Shown one piece after another: positions 1 to 7,271 of a stretch of DNA of 57,414 bases. This stretch comes from Chryseobacterium daeguense DSM 19388 (lineage in GTDB: Bacteria; Bacteroidota; Bacteroidia; Flavobacteriales; Weeksellaceae), in contig NZ_AUMT01000019.1 of NCBI RefSeq assembly GCF_000430825.1, positions 1-57,414 of the forward strand, written 5' to 3'. Within the stretch, counting starts at the first letter, position 1. Each line of letters begins with the position of its first letter. The position numbers and the translations under genes are program-made. The notes below the pieces were generated by a model. The model was not told the DNA's origin and did no database searches. It saw only the letters and a program-made list of their open reading frames with translations.

Positions 1-326
1 GTATGCGTGCACAGAATTTACGTCAATAGTCGGGAAAAATATTACCCGAAGTATGAGTGGAAAGGGAAATTGCTATGATAATGCTGTAGCGGAGAGTTTT
101 TTCAAAACTCTGAAAACCGAACTTGTCTATCAAAATAAATATGAAACTAGAGACCACGCCAAAAACTCTGTGTTTGAATATATAGAAACATTTTACAACA
201 CCCAGAGAAGGCATTCAGCTTTAGGAAATTTAACCATAAGAGAGTATCAAAATTTAATGTCTAATCAATCTAAAAATGTAGCATAAAGAGTATATAAATT
301 TTGTCTCAAAAATAGTTGCAAGTTCA
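1..326 (+). mobile_element. IS3-family insertion sequence, right end only (partial)
   Basis: The window opens inside an insertion sequence. It holds the end of a DDE transposase frame and, after its stop at 286, a terminal region ending in CA at 326. The reverse complement of 298-326 matches the start of the right-hand copy (57064-57092) at about 20 of 29 positions, which is what left and right terminal inverted repeats of one IS should look like. The left part of the element lies outside the window, so the target duplication cannot be tested. Confidence 0.85.
2..286 (+). CDS. IS3-family transposase OrfB, C-terminal fragment
   Basis: The frame is open from the first bases of the window, so the visible 94 codons are the C-terminal part of a longer protein; the Met at 53 is internal. 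The piece carries the end of the retroviral-type integrase core. The motif SMSGKGNCYDNAVAESFF contains the last acidic residue (the E of DDE, in AVAESFF), and it is followed by the characteristic TFYNTQRRHSALGN region of IS3/IS150-group OrfB proteins. By family knowledge the full protein is made as an OrfAB fusion through a -1 frameshift and catalyses copy-out-paste-in transposition. Family assignment is firm; the subgroup is not. Confidence 0.9.
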   Translation, partial: YACTEFTSIVGKNITRSMSGKGNCYDNAVAESFFKTLKTELVYQNKYETRDHAKNSVFEYIETFYNTQRRHSALGNLTIREYQNLMSNQSKNVA

Positions 327-800
327 ATTCTGTATTTCAATTTCTTTTAAATAGACAGAAAGAGGAGTTCCTGCTCTTAGGTAGAAATTATTATACATTT
401 GAAAGTCCTGATAACTTGATTGGCAAATTGATAATAAAAGTACTTCTACTATTGGAGGTTATAAATGCAATAAGGCATCTGTTAGTATAGGTGGGAAAAA
501 GTTTATTGCTTGGTTTACCCATGATATACCAATTAGTGATGGACCATATAAATTTAGAGGACTTCCTGGACTAATTTTAAAACTTAATGAAGTAAACAAC
601 TATATCGGTTTTGAATTGATCTCTATAAATAAAACGAGTTTACCAATAGAACAAAAAAAGGAATAGTTATCACAAAGGAGCAGTATCTATCAAAAAGAGC
701 GGAATATATCAATGATCCATATCAGGGTAAAGTCAATAATCCTGAATACAGAAAAATGGTAGAGGAAAACAAAAAAAAATACAATAACTCTTTAGAATAA
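326..800 (+). pseudogene. GLPGLI family protein, truncated and frameshifted
   Basis: Reading from 326 gives a frame with NYYTFESPDNLI. A one-base loss near 420 then moves the homologous reading to the frame starting WQIDNKSTST at 421. That frame contains the family hallmark GPYKFRGLPGLILKLNE and the conserved KKFIAWFTHDIPIS stretch before it. A second shift in the A-run near 655-660 moves the C-terminal part (EQYLSKRAEYINDPYQGK) to a third frame ending at 800. The N-terminus with its signal peptide is missing, cut by the IS end at 326. GLPGLI proteins are secreted Bacteroidota proteins of unknown function. With two frameshifts and no start this copy is dead; sequencing error could explain one shift but not the missing N-terminus. 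Confidence 0.85.
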
Positions 801-844
801 TTTAAATATTCTAATCTGCGAAATCAAAGTAAAAAAAATAAAAA

Positions 845-1085
845 TATCCTACGATATTTATTACCGGAGGAATGAATGATCAACGAGTCGCGGTATGGGA
901 GCCAGTAAAATTTGCTGCAAAATTAATGGCTAATGACTTATCAAATAATCCTATTCTTTTAAAAATAGATTTTGAAGGGGACATGGAGCAAATCTTCCTA
1001 TAACTCAAATATATGCAAATATTGGAGATATATTTACCTTCGCTTTCTGGCAGCTTGGCCATCCGGATTATCAACCTAAAAAAAA
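845..1085 (+). pseudogene. Prolyl oligopeptidase family (S9) C-terminal remnant
   Basis: Starting at 845 the frame reads YPTIFITGGMNDQRVAVWEP and then KFAAKLMANDLSNNPILLKI. This resembles the end of the alpha/beta-hydrolase domain of S9 oligopeptidase B-type peptidases, where the catalytic Asp lies in the GMNDxRV motif. In the G-run near 976-980 one base appears to be missing. After it, the homologous continuation with the GGHG-type His loop and the ending FAFWQLGHPDYQPKKK is in another frame, finishing near 1085. Only the last quarter of the protein is present and no start is visible, so this is a relic. It lies directly before a terminator hairpin that probably served the ancestral gene. 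Confidence 0.75.
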
Positions 1086-1088
1086 ACA

Positions 1089-1118
1089 AAAAAACGCTGC
1101 AATTTGCAGCGTTTTTTG
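1089..1118. terminator. Bidirectional intrinsic terminator
   Basis: The hairpin AACGCTGC (1093-1100) / GCAGCGTT (1106-1113) is flanked by an A-run upstream and a T-run downstream, so it can stop transcription in both directions. It lies between the S9 remnant (+) and the convergent degP/degQ-type gene (-). Confidence 0.8.
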
Positions 1119-1150
1119 TTGATATGAAATTAAGTTTAGTTGTTCTTTAA

Positions 1151-2683
1151 TTAAGGCATTTTAAATCCTCTGGTATAGATCTGTCCGTAAGCATCTACAA
1201 ACTTTACAGATACATTTCCGGAATATTTATCAAGGATTCTTTCAACATCTTTTTGAGAATTGACTGGTTTACCATTAATCTCAATCACAATATAATTATC
1301 CACAATTCCGATTTTAGCGATTTCGCTTCCTTCGGTTACATTTTTGGCAACTACACCGCTGTTTAAGCCATAATCAGTTTTGAATCTGTCGCTTAACGGT
1401 TCAAATTCTGCCCCTATTTTTTCGGTTACACTAAGGTCTGCTTTTGTTCTTGTAGAAGTTCCACCTTTCTGGTCTCTTAAGGTAACGGTTGCCGTATTTT
1501 CCTTACCATTTCTAAGATAAGTTACAGATACCTTATCACCAGGACGCTTGCTTCCGATAGCGATAGAAAGGTCTGCAAAATCAGTAACGGCAGTGTTATC
1601 AATTTTAGTGATAACATCACCTACTTTTAATCCTGCATCTTCCGCGCCGCTGTTATCACTGAATCCTCTAACATAAACCCCCGAACCTGGTTTAACATTA
1701 GCTTTTTTACTTCTATTATAATCGGCAACCTGCATGTCATTTGATAAATCTAATGATTGTACCCCAAGGAAACCTCTCTGTACAATACCAAATTTCTTGA
1801 TATCTTCAACAATCTTTCTTGCCAAATTGGCAGGAACCGCAAAGCCGTATCCCTGGTAATATCCTGTGGTAGACTGAATCGCTGAGTTAATACCAATCAA
1901 ATCACCGTTTGTATTTACCAAAGCCCCACCTGAATTTCCAGGGTTAATAGCTGCATCCGTCTGAATAAAGCTTTCAATCGGGTTAGCTGCTTTTCCCTGA
2001 GAACTTAAAATTCCTATTCCTCTTCCTTTTGCAGAAACAATACCAGCCGTTACTGTAGAATTTAACCCAAGCGGATTTCCTACGGCAAGAACCCATTGCC
2101 CTACTTCAATATTGTCAGAATTGGCAAAATTTAAATAAGGCAACCCTTTTTCTTCAATTTTCAATAATGAAATATCCGTATTAGGGTCTGTTCCTATCAA
2201 TGTTGCGATATAAGATTTTTTATTACTTAAGACCACTTCCAGCTTACTGGCTCCGGCAACTACGTGGTTGTTTGAAATGATATACCCATCCGGCGAAATA
2301 ATTACCCCCGAACCCATTCCTGAAGGCATATTATCCGGTGCCTGCTGTCTCTGTGGCTGTCTTTGCTGGCCTCTTCCCCCGAACGGATCGCCAAAGAAGA
2401 AATCAAACAGATCCTGTTCCGAAGCTCTGTTGTTTGAAGTTCTGCTTTGGTAGTTCTTAATCGTAACTACAGCCGGAACCGTTGTTTTAGCTGCTTTTAC
2501 AAAATCATCACCTACTGCCGCAGAATTCATTCCTGCGAAAGAAACATTGGACGCTTTTGTAAAGTATGATTGGTCTCCGTTGTTGGAATCATTATTAAAG
2601 TATTGTAATGTTCCAACGGTAGTAGCTCCTGAAATAACGCCTACTACTGCGAATGGTAATAGTTTTTTTAAAGTACTCTTCAT
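1151..2683 (-). CDS. degQ: Do/HtrA-type periplasmic serine protease (DegP/DegQ)
   Basis: A 510-residue S1C protease that by family knowledge degrades misfolded envelope proteins. An N-terminal hydrophobic segment (about residues 7-26) acts as signal peptide or anchor. The catalytic triad is visible: His140 in SNNHVVAG, Asp170 in NTDISLLK and Ser251 in NPGNSGGALV. Between anchor and protease core is a Phe/Gly/Gln-rich stretch (about 91-120), the expected place of the LA loop. Two PDZ domains follow (about residues 300-400 and 425-505). The length is usual for the Bacteroidota DegP/DegQ group; the choice between DegP and DegQ is not resolvable here. It is monocistronic, with a TAAATTTG element upstream at 2738-2745 and a shared terminator behind it. 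Confidence 0.95.
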   Translation of the reverse strand: MKSTLKKLLPFAVVGVISGATTVGTLQYFNNDSNNGDQSYFTKASNVSFAGMNSAAVGDDFVKAAKTTVPAVVTIKNYQSRTSNNRASEQDLFDFFFGDPFGGRGQQRQPQRQQAPDNMPSGMGSGVIISPDGYIISNNHVVAGASKLEVVLSNKKSYIATLIGTDPNTDISLLKIEEKGLPYLNFANSDNIEVGQWVLAVGNPLGLNSTVTAGIVSAKGRGIGILSSQGKAANPIESFIQTDAAINPGNSGGALVNTNGDLIGINSAIQSTTGYYQGYGFAVPANLARKIVEDIKKFGIVQRGFLGVQSLDLSNDMQVADYNRSKKANVKPGSGVYVRGFSDNSGAEDAGLKVGDVITKIDNTAVTDFADLSIAIGSKRPGDKVSVTYLRNGKENTATVTLRDQKGGTSTRTKADLSVTEKIGAEFEPLSDRFKTDYGLNSGVVAKNVTEGSEIAKIGIVDNYIVIEINGKPVNSQKDVERILDKYSGNVSVKFVDAYGQIYTRGFKMP

Positions 2684-2737
2684 TGTATATCTTTCTTGTT
2701 AATTATTAATTATAATTTTTTTTCGTTTTATAGTAAA

Positions 2738-2745
2738 CAAATTTA
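2738..2745 (-). promoter_or_regulatory. Putative -7 element of degQ
   Basis: On the minus strand the octamer reads TAAATTTG, a match to the Bacteroidota primary-sigma -7 consensus TAnnTTTG. It lies 54 bp before the degQ start. No clear TTG at -33 is seen at the expected distance. Confidence 0.5.
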
Positions 2746-2894
2746 ATGCTAAATAGGTAGCTTATTGGTATATAATGTTTCAATTTTAACTAAAATTTAA
2801 CTACAATAACATTATTTTATGTCTTAACTGATAATTATTGACGGCAATTAACAAAACTTAAAATTTTATTAATGACAAAGTGTCAGACTATATG

Positions 2895-2967
2895 TAATGA
2901 GTAACGAGTAATTAAATATCATCTTATCGTTAAAATATATTCATTATACATTGCTTATTACTTATAT
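2895..2967. repeat. Inverted pair of heptamer-repeat arms
   Basis: The left arm is three heptamers in phase (TAATGAG, TAACGAG, TAATTAA at 2895-2915). The right arm is four heptamers (TTCATTA, TACATTG, CTTATTA, CTTATAT at 2940-2967) that approximate the reverse complement of the left unit. The arms enclose 24 bp. The right arm ends 12 bp before the trhO -7 element, so it occupies the -33 region. Confidence 0.65.
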
Positions 2968-2979
2968 TTTAAAAATCTT

Positions 2980-2987
2980 TATCTTTG
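2980..2987 (+). promoter_or_regulatory. Putative -7 element of trhO
   Basis: TATCTTTG matches TAnnTTTG and would place the transcription start near 2991, giving a leader of about 29 nt before the ATG at 3020. Confidence 0.6.
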
Positions 2988-3019
2988 CAAAAATTTTTCT
3001 CACTTAAAACGTTTATAGC

Positions 3020-4393
3020 ATGCAACTGTATAACACCTTAAGCGCAGAAGAAAGAGCTCAGCTTATTGATGAAGCCGGTAAGGAACGCCTTACATTGTCT
3101 TTCTATGCGTATGCCAAAATTGAAGATCCCAAAAAATTTCGCGACGAATTATTTATAGCCTGGAATGCCCTTGATGCTCTTGGCCGTATTTATGTAGCCC
3201 ATGAGGGCATAAATGCCCAGATGAGTGTTCCTGCCGAAAATTTTGAGGCTTTCCGGGATACGCTCGAAGTATATGATTTTATGAAAGGAATCCGTCTGAA
3301 TGTGGCCATAGAACAAGATGATCATTCATTTTTAAAATTAACAATAAAGGTTAGAAATAAAATCGTTGCAGACGGGCTTAATGATGATACTTTTGATGTT
3401 ACCAATAAAGGAATTCACTTAAAAGCAAAGGAGTTTAATGATTTGCTGGAAGATCCCAACACAATTGTAGTAGACTTCAGAAACCACTACGAAAGTGAAG
3501 TGGGGCATTTTGAAGGAGCTATTACTCCCGATGTGGAAACTTTCAGAGAAAGTCTGCCGATCATTAATGAACAGTTACAGGATTTTAAGGAAGATAAAAA
3601 CCTTTTAATGTATTGTACCGGAGGAATCCGTTGCGAAAAAGCCAGTGCTTACTTCAAGCATCAGGGCTTCAAAAATGTTTTCCAATTGGAAGGCGGGATC
3701 ATTGAATATACACGTCAGATTAAGGAAGAAGGTATTAAAAGTAAGTTTATCGGTAAAAATTTCGTGTTTGACCACCGTTTAGGTGAAAGAATTACTGATG
3801 ATATCATTGCGCAGTGTCACCAGTGTGGAAAGCCTTGTGACAATCATACCAATTGTGCTAATGATTCCTGTCATTTGCTGTTTATCCAGTGTGATGAATG
3901 TAAGGCTGCAATGGAAAACTGCTGTTCTACGGAATGTCTGGAAATTACTCATTTACCTCTAGCCGAACAGGTCAAATTAAGAAAAGGCTTACAGGTTGGA
4001 AACAAAGTGTTCAGAAAAGGAAGATCTGAAGCATTGAAATTTAAAAAATCAGGAGAATTACCGGCTGTAAAACCTTTAGCAAAAGCCGAAACAAAAAATA
4101 TCCGTAAGAAAATAAGTACTAAAAAAATATTGCTTGGAAAAGCAGAACATTATTATTCTAAATCAAAAATTGCACAGTTTTTAATTGAAAATAAAGAGCT
4201 GTCAGTAGGAGATAAAATATTGATTTCCGGTCCTACAACAGGTGAGCAGGAAATTGCAATCACAGAACTTTATGTAAATGGAGCACCTTGTGAGACGGTA
4301 CAAAAAGGAGACCAGATTACATTTGAACTTCCATTCAGGGTTCGTCTCTCTGACAAATTATATAAAATTATTACACCCTCTGAAACCGCATAA
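3020..4393 (+). CDS. trhO: tRNA uridine(34) hydroxylase TrhO (rhodanese type) with C-terminal extension
   Basis: By family knowledge TrhO makes 5-hydroxyuridine at the wobble position of tRNAs using oxygen. The N-terminal domain carries the family stretch GRIYVAHEGINAQMSVP (56-72). The rhodanese domain (about 135-235) has the catalytic loop YCTGGIRCEKA with Cys199. A cysteine-rich rhodanese C-terminal module follows (266-306). At 457 residues it is about 100 longer than the E. coli enzyme. The extra region (about 369-450: LLGKAEHYYSKSKIAQF, LSVGDKILISGPTTGEQ, VRLSDKLYKI) resembles the beta-barrel at the C-terminus of peptidase-U32-family proteins, the family of TrhP, which makes the same modification by another route. 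Family identity is firm; the resemblance of the extension is judged by eye. fau/ygfA starts 5 nt downstream. Confidence 0.9.
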   Translation: MQLYNTLSAEERAQLIDEAGKERLTLSFYAYAKIEDPKKFRDELFIAWNALDALGRIYVAHEGINAQMSVPAENFEAFRDTLEVYDFMKGIRLNVAIEQDDHSFLKLTIKVRNKIVADGLNDDTFDVTNKGIHLKAKEFNDLLEDPNTIVVDFRNHYESEVGHFEGAITPDVETFRESLPIINEQLQDFKEDKNLLMYCTGGIRCEKASAYFKHQGFKNVFQLEGGIIEYTRQIKEEGIKSKFIGKNFVFDHRLGERITDDIIAQCHQCGKPCDNHTNCANDSCHLLFIQCDECKAAMENCCSTECLEITHLPLAEQVKLRKGLQVGNKVFRKGRSEALKFKKSGELPAVKPLAKAETKNIRKKISTKKILLGKAEHYYSKSKIAQFLIENKELSVGDKILISGPTTGEQEIAITELYVNGAPCETVQKGDQITFELPFRVRLSDKLYKIITPSETA

Positions 4394-4398
4394 ACATT

Positions 4399-4977
4399 AT
4401 GCTGAAATCTGAGATCAGGAAAAAATATATGCAGAAAAGAAAGGCCTTGTCAACTGATGAGGCTTTCTTGTTATCAGGGAAAATTTTTGAAAATTTTATC
4501 AATTATTTTAACCTTGCTTCTAATCAATCAGCACATATTTTTATTCCGATCGAGAAATTTAATGAAATAAATACTAACATTTTTATTGATTATTTTTTAA
4601 GCCGAAACATCAGGGTTTTTGTTCCGAAAGTTGTTGATACAAAGTTGATTTCAGTAGAAATATTTAATGATACAAAATTCGAGATCAATTCGTGGGGTAT
4701 TTCCGAGCCTGTTTCCGATGAAGACTCCGGTATTTTGGATTTTAATTATGTCATCACACCTTTAGTATATTGCGACTCCAAAGGAAATAGAGTAGGCTAT
4801 GGAAAAGGATTTTATGACGGCTTTTTTGAAAGTATTTCGGGTGATACAAAAAAAATCGGAATTAATTATTTTAACCCCGATGAAAATATCGATGATGTCT
4901 GGGAAAATGATATTCCGCTGGACTATCTTGTAACGCCTACTGATGTGCTGTCTTTTTTGAGAAGGGGTTTTGAATAA
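4399..4977 (+). CDS. 5-formyltetrahydrofolate cyclo-ligase
   Basis: By family this enzyme converts 5-formyl-THF to 5,10-methenyl-THF with ATP, returning a storage folate to one-carbon metabolism. The 192-residue length is normal. The basic N-terminal KSEIRKKYMQKRKAL, which binds ATP phosphate, is visible. So is the C-terminal signature RVGYGKGFYDGFF (about 130-142), the most conserved motif of the family. The gene starts 5 nt after trhO and is probably cotranscribed with it. Its last 55 nt overlap the 3' end of the convergent lipoprotein gene (stop at 4923), so the two messages can pair tail to tail. The usual symbols are fau or ygfA. Confidence 0.92.
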   Translation: MLKSEIRKKYMQKRKALSTDEAFLLSGKIFENFINYFNLASNQSAHIFIPIEKFNEINTNIFIDYFLSRNIRVFVPKVVDTKLISVEIFNDTKFEINSWGISEPVSDEDSGILDFNYVITPLVYCDSKGNRVGYGKGFYDGFFESISGDTKKIGINYFNPDENIDDVWENDIPLDYLVTPTDVLSFLRRGFE

Positions 4978-5507
4978 AAATCTAAAAAGAAAAATTTAAA
5001 CTCATTATTAGTATTCGGTGTAGATACTAATATATATTGAGCATTTTTCTCGAAAGAACCCAATGATTTATTCTTATTATCAAAATATTCTACATTGAAT
5101 CTTGCAAAATCCAAAGTGTCCTTTTTATAAAAGTCTTTATATACTTCTAAAGTGCTTACCTTTGCACTTTTTACCTTTAAGCTATCCAGTTCGCTAAATA
5201 AGTTCCTGAAAGTCAGGCTGTCCGGTTTGTGAAAATAACTCTGCATTTGGGAATAGATTACAGTGTCAATTTCCGTATTTCTGTTTCCGGAAAGGTACAA
5301 AGTGGAAAGATCCAGTAATTCCTGCACTTTTTGTTTTGTGATGAGGTTGATAGCCTGTGCGCTATCCATCTGTACTGCAGGATAAGTCTTTGTATTCGTA
5401 CTGTTTCTGAGCTTGTCCAGATCACTTATTTCCGTTTTTTTATTATTACAGGAAACAAATGCCAGGAGCAATATTGCAAAAGTTAAAAAATTATTTATTC
5501 TTTTCAT
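4923..5507 (-). CDS. Lipoprotein of unknown function
   Basis: The chosen start at 5507 gives MKRINNFLTFAILLLAFVSC, a typical lipoprotein signal with a lipobox at residues 17-20 (FVSC). A longer in-frame start at 5519 would add four residues before it and is less likely. The mature part (about 175 residues) is soluble, Lys/Asp/Ser-rich and without a motif I recognise. It starts within the last codons of the upstream membrane protein gene (stop at 5491, 17 nt overlap), so translation of the two is probably coupled and the products may act together at the envelope. The 3' end overlaps the opposite cyclo-ligase gene by 55 nt. Confidence 0.8.
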   Translation of the reverse strand: MKRINNFLTFAILLLAFVSCNNKKTEISDLDKLRNSTNTKTYPAVQMDSAQAINLITKQKVQELLDLSTLYLSGNRNTEIDTVIYSQMQSYFHKPDSLTFRNLFSELDSLKVKSAKVSTLEVYKDFYKKDTLDFARFNVEYFDNKNKSLGSFEKNAQYILVSTPNTNNEFKFFFLDFYSKPLLKKDSTSVGVTR

Positions 5508-6672
5508 CTGTGGTTGCAATTTTAAATTTAATTGAGATGATCTTTCCTTTATTATCCTTTTTCATTTCTATCACGCTTAGATTTTTTAATGATGTAGTAG
5601 GAGTGGTTACCAGTGTAATATATTTTTGCTTGTCAAGTCTTTCGATACCATATGTGTTATTGTCATAAACCTGATAGATAACTGCATTATTGCTGATTAA
5701 ATTCTCCAGCTGGTTTCTTTTCTGCTTGATAAGCGTCAGCTGTTCCTCTTTTGGGGCGCCTGTAACATCTTTAATTGAGAAGTAATAAGCCGCCATCTTG
5801 TAATCATCAGGCTTCAGCTCTATCATTTCTTCATCCGGAGCATTCTCCAGGCTTCTGTTCACCTCCATGTATTCATAGAATGGTGCGCTGATCTGCATTT
5901 TAAGGTTCTTATCTTTTGTGGAATAATAAAAGCACTCTCCCGGTTTTATCTTATAAAGAATAGGGGATTCGTTTTCCTTGATCACTTTTATTTCCAGAGT
6001 ATTTATTACTCCAACTCCCCGGTCTGCATCCGTAAAACAGTATTTATAAGTTTTGGAAAAAATTTCATCCTTGAAACCTAAAAATCCGGTAATCACGATC
6101 AAAACAGAAGTTACGAGGATCCATGCGTTCTTTTTAAAGAAATTTTTGTCGGATTTTACGCTTCCAAAATCAGAGGATTGCACTAATTCTGTTTTTTGAT
6201 TAATTAATTGATTTTCAGTAGCTGATTTTTGTAAATCGTCGGTTTTAGGGGCTGATAAATCTATTTTTTTGGGATGAATTTCGGTTTTTGGAAGGTCAGG
6301 AGCATTTGAAACTGTTTTTTCCAATTCCTGCATGTCTTCTTCTGTGCTATCTTCGTCATCAGTGAGTAATTCTCCTGCGAAAAGGTGTTGCTTTTTGAAT
6401 TCATACCATGAGTCGTATCCCGCATAAATACTCAATAAATTAAGCATGTCAATCCTTGGAAGTTTTGTTACGGGAGAAGATTTGAAATAGGTATAAAAAG
6501 ATTTTTCGCTGATGTTTCCTTTTGCTTTTTTACGAAGATCTTCTTGGAAATATATAATATCGATGCCCTTCCATTTTGATATATCATCAAACGAAGGGGT
6601 GTATTCTTTCAAATATTGAGCCTGCACATCCTTTTTCAGCTGCTCAAAGTGTAATAGATCTAAATCTGTCAA
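5491..6672 (-). CDS. Single-pass membrane protein with cytoplasmic N-terminal domain, unknown function
   Basis: 393 residues that I cannot assign to a named family. The N-terminal part (1-95) is helical and charged and includes ISEKSFYTYFKSSPVTKLPR followed by an LLSIYAGYDSWYEFKK stretch, which gives the impression of a small protein-protein or HTH-like module. A Ser/Thr/Asp/Glu/Lys-rich linker (about 100-180) leads to one transmembrane segment (AWILVTSVLIVITGFLGF, about 186-203). The rest (about 205-393) would face the periplasm. The architecture resembles a transmembrane signal relay, but that is inference. The start is TTG; no upstream in-frame ATG exists after the nearest stop. It overlaps the downstream lipoprotein gene by 17 nt. 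Confidence 0.75.
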   Translation of the reverse strand: MTDLDLLHFEQLKKDVQAQYLKEYTPSFDDISKWKGIDIIYFQEDLRKKAKGNISEKSFYTYFKSSPVTKLPRIDMLNLLSIYAGYDSWYEFKKQHLFAGELLTDDEDSTEEDMQELEKTVSNAPDLPKTEIHPKKIDLSAPKTDDLQKSATENQLINQKTELVQSSDFGSVKSDKNFFKKNAWILVTSVLIVITGFLGFKDEIFSKTYKYCFTDADRGVGVINTLEIKVIKENESPILYKIKPGECFYYSTKDKNLKMQISAPFYEYMEVNRSLENAPDEEMIELKPDDYKMAAYYFSIKDVTGAPKEEQLTLIKQKRNQLENLISNNAVIYQVYDNNTYGIERLDKQKYITLVTTPTTSLKNLSVIEMKKDNKGKIISIKFKIATTDEKNK

Positions 6673-6731
6673 TTTATTCTAAGTGATTAATTAATTGATT
6701 ATCAGTTGTATTTATTTGTAAAATGATTTTA

Positions 6732-6762
6732 CAAAGGTATTACAATTATTTTTCCTAAACAA
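6732..6762 (-). promoter_or_regulatory. Promoter of the membrane protein/lipoprotein operon
   Basis: On the minus strand TTG (6760-6762), a 20 bp spacer and TACCTTTG (6732-6739) match the Bacteroidota -33/-7 pattern. The decamer ACAAAGGTAT (6731-6740) recurs inverted as ATACCTTTGT (6777-6786), which is the -7 region of the divergent gene. Confidence 0.65.
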
Positions 6763-6777
6763 ATTTTCTATCTGCTA

Positions 6778-6785
6778 TACCTTTG
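6778..6785 (+). promoter_or_regulatory. Putative -7 element of the Ala-rich lipoprotein gene
   Basis: TACCTTTG matches TAnnTTTG, is the mirror image of the divergent -7 element at 6732-6739, and would give a leader of about 65 nt. Confidence 0.6.
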
Positions 6786-6854
6786 TCTTGTTCAAATAAC
6801 AGAACAGAGAAAGATTTTATAAAACAATATTAACAAAATTAAATTTAATTTATT

Positions 6855-7196
6855 ATGAAAAAGTCATTATTCGTAGCTGCTATCGCTGCAATCTCTTTAG
6901 TTGCTTGTAAAAAAACTGAAGCTACTTCTACTGAAGGTGGTGCTGATTCAGCTGCTGCTGCTACTACTGATTCAGCTGCTGTTGTAGTTGATTCAGCTGC
7001 TAAAGTTGTTGATTCTGCTGCTACTACTGCTGTAGATGCTACTAAAGATGCTGCTGCTGCTACTACTGCTGCTGGTGCTGATGCTGCTAAAACTGCAACT
7101 GAAGGTGCTGCTGACGCTGCTAAAGGAGCTGCTGATGCTGCTAAAGGAGCTGCTGATGCTGCTAAAGATGCAACTAAAGACGCTGCTAAGAAATAA
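6855..7196 (+). CDS. Ala-rich helical repeat lipoprotein
   Basis: 113 residues with signal MKKSLFVAAIAAISLVAC; the lipobox Cys is residue 18. The mature part is almost only Ala, Asp, Lys, Thr and Val, with no aromatic residue, and ends in KDAAKK. From 7104 a 21-bp unit is repeated three times in frame, each encoding GAADAAK, with a degenerate fourth unit behind it. Such a composition predicts a long amphipathic helix or coiled coil anchored by its lipid, broadly like Lpp-type or LEA-like proteins; this is an analogy, not homology. It is monocistronic, with its own promoter and a strong terminator, which suggests high expression. The Leu-rich reading in the +1 frame is a shadow. Confidence 0.85.
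   Translation: MKKSLFVAAIAAISLVACKKTEATSTEGGADSAAAATTDSAAVVVDSAAKVVDSAATTAVDATKDAAAATTAAGADAAKTATEGAADAAKGAADAAKGAADAAKDATKDAAKK
7104..7166 (+). repeat. 21-bp coding tandem repeat (3 copies)
   Basis: Three units of 21 bp at 7104-7124, 7125-7145 and 7146-7166. The second and third are identical and the first differs at two positions. The repeat is in frame and encodes GAADAAK, so gain or loss of units would change protein length without a frameshift. Confidence 0.9.
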
Positions 7197-7223
7197 TTTT
7201 AGCTTACGCTTTAAAAATAAAAG

Positions 7224-7252
7224 AACCGCTCACCCAGTGATGCGGTTTTTTT
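7224..7252 (+). terminator. Intrinsic terminator of the Ala-rich lipoprotein gene
   Basis: Stem AACCGCTCAC / GTGA-t-GCGGTT with loop CCA and one bulged T, followed by a run of T. It begins 27 nt after the stop codon. Confidence 0.9.
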
Positions 7253-7271
7253 ATGTCTGTTATTTGATAAA

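Larger units (their letters stand above)
2684..3019. other. Divergent intergenic region degQ/trhO
   Basis: 336 bp without a gene, strongly AT-rich. It holds the putative -7 element of degQ on the minus strand, the -7 element of trhO on the plus strand, and an inverted pair of heptamer-repeat arms at 2895-2967. Nothing else coding is visible. Confidence 0.7.

Noticed and set aside
2268..2453. Antisense open frames inside degQ, fusA, pncB, glpK, glpD, gltA and other genes
   Set aside because: They have no start context, no family motif and mirror strongly coding frames on the other strand.
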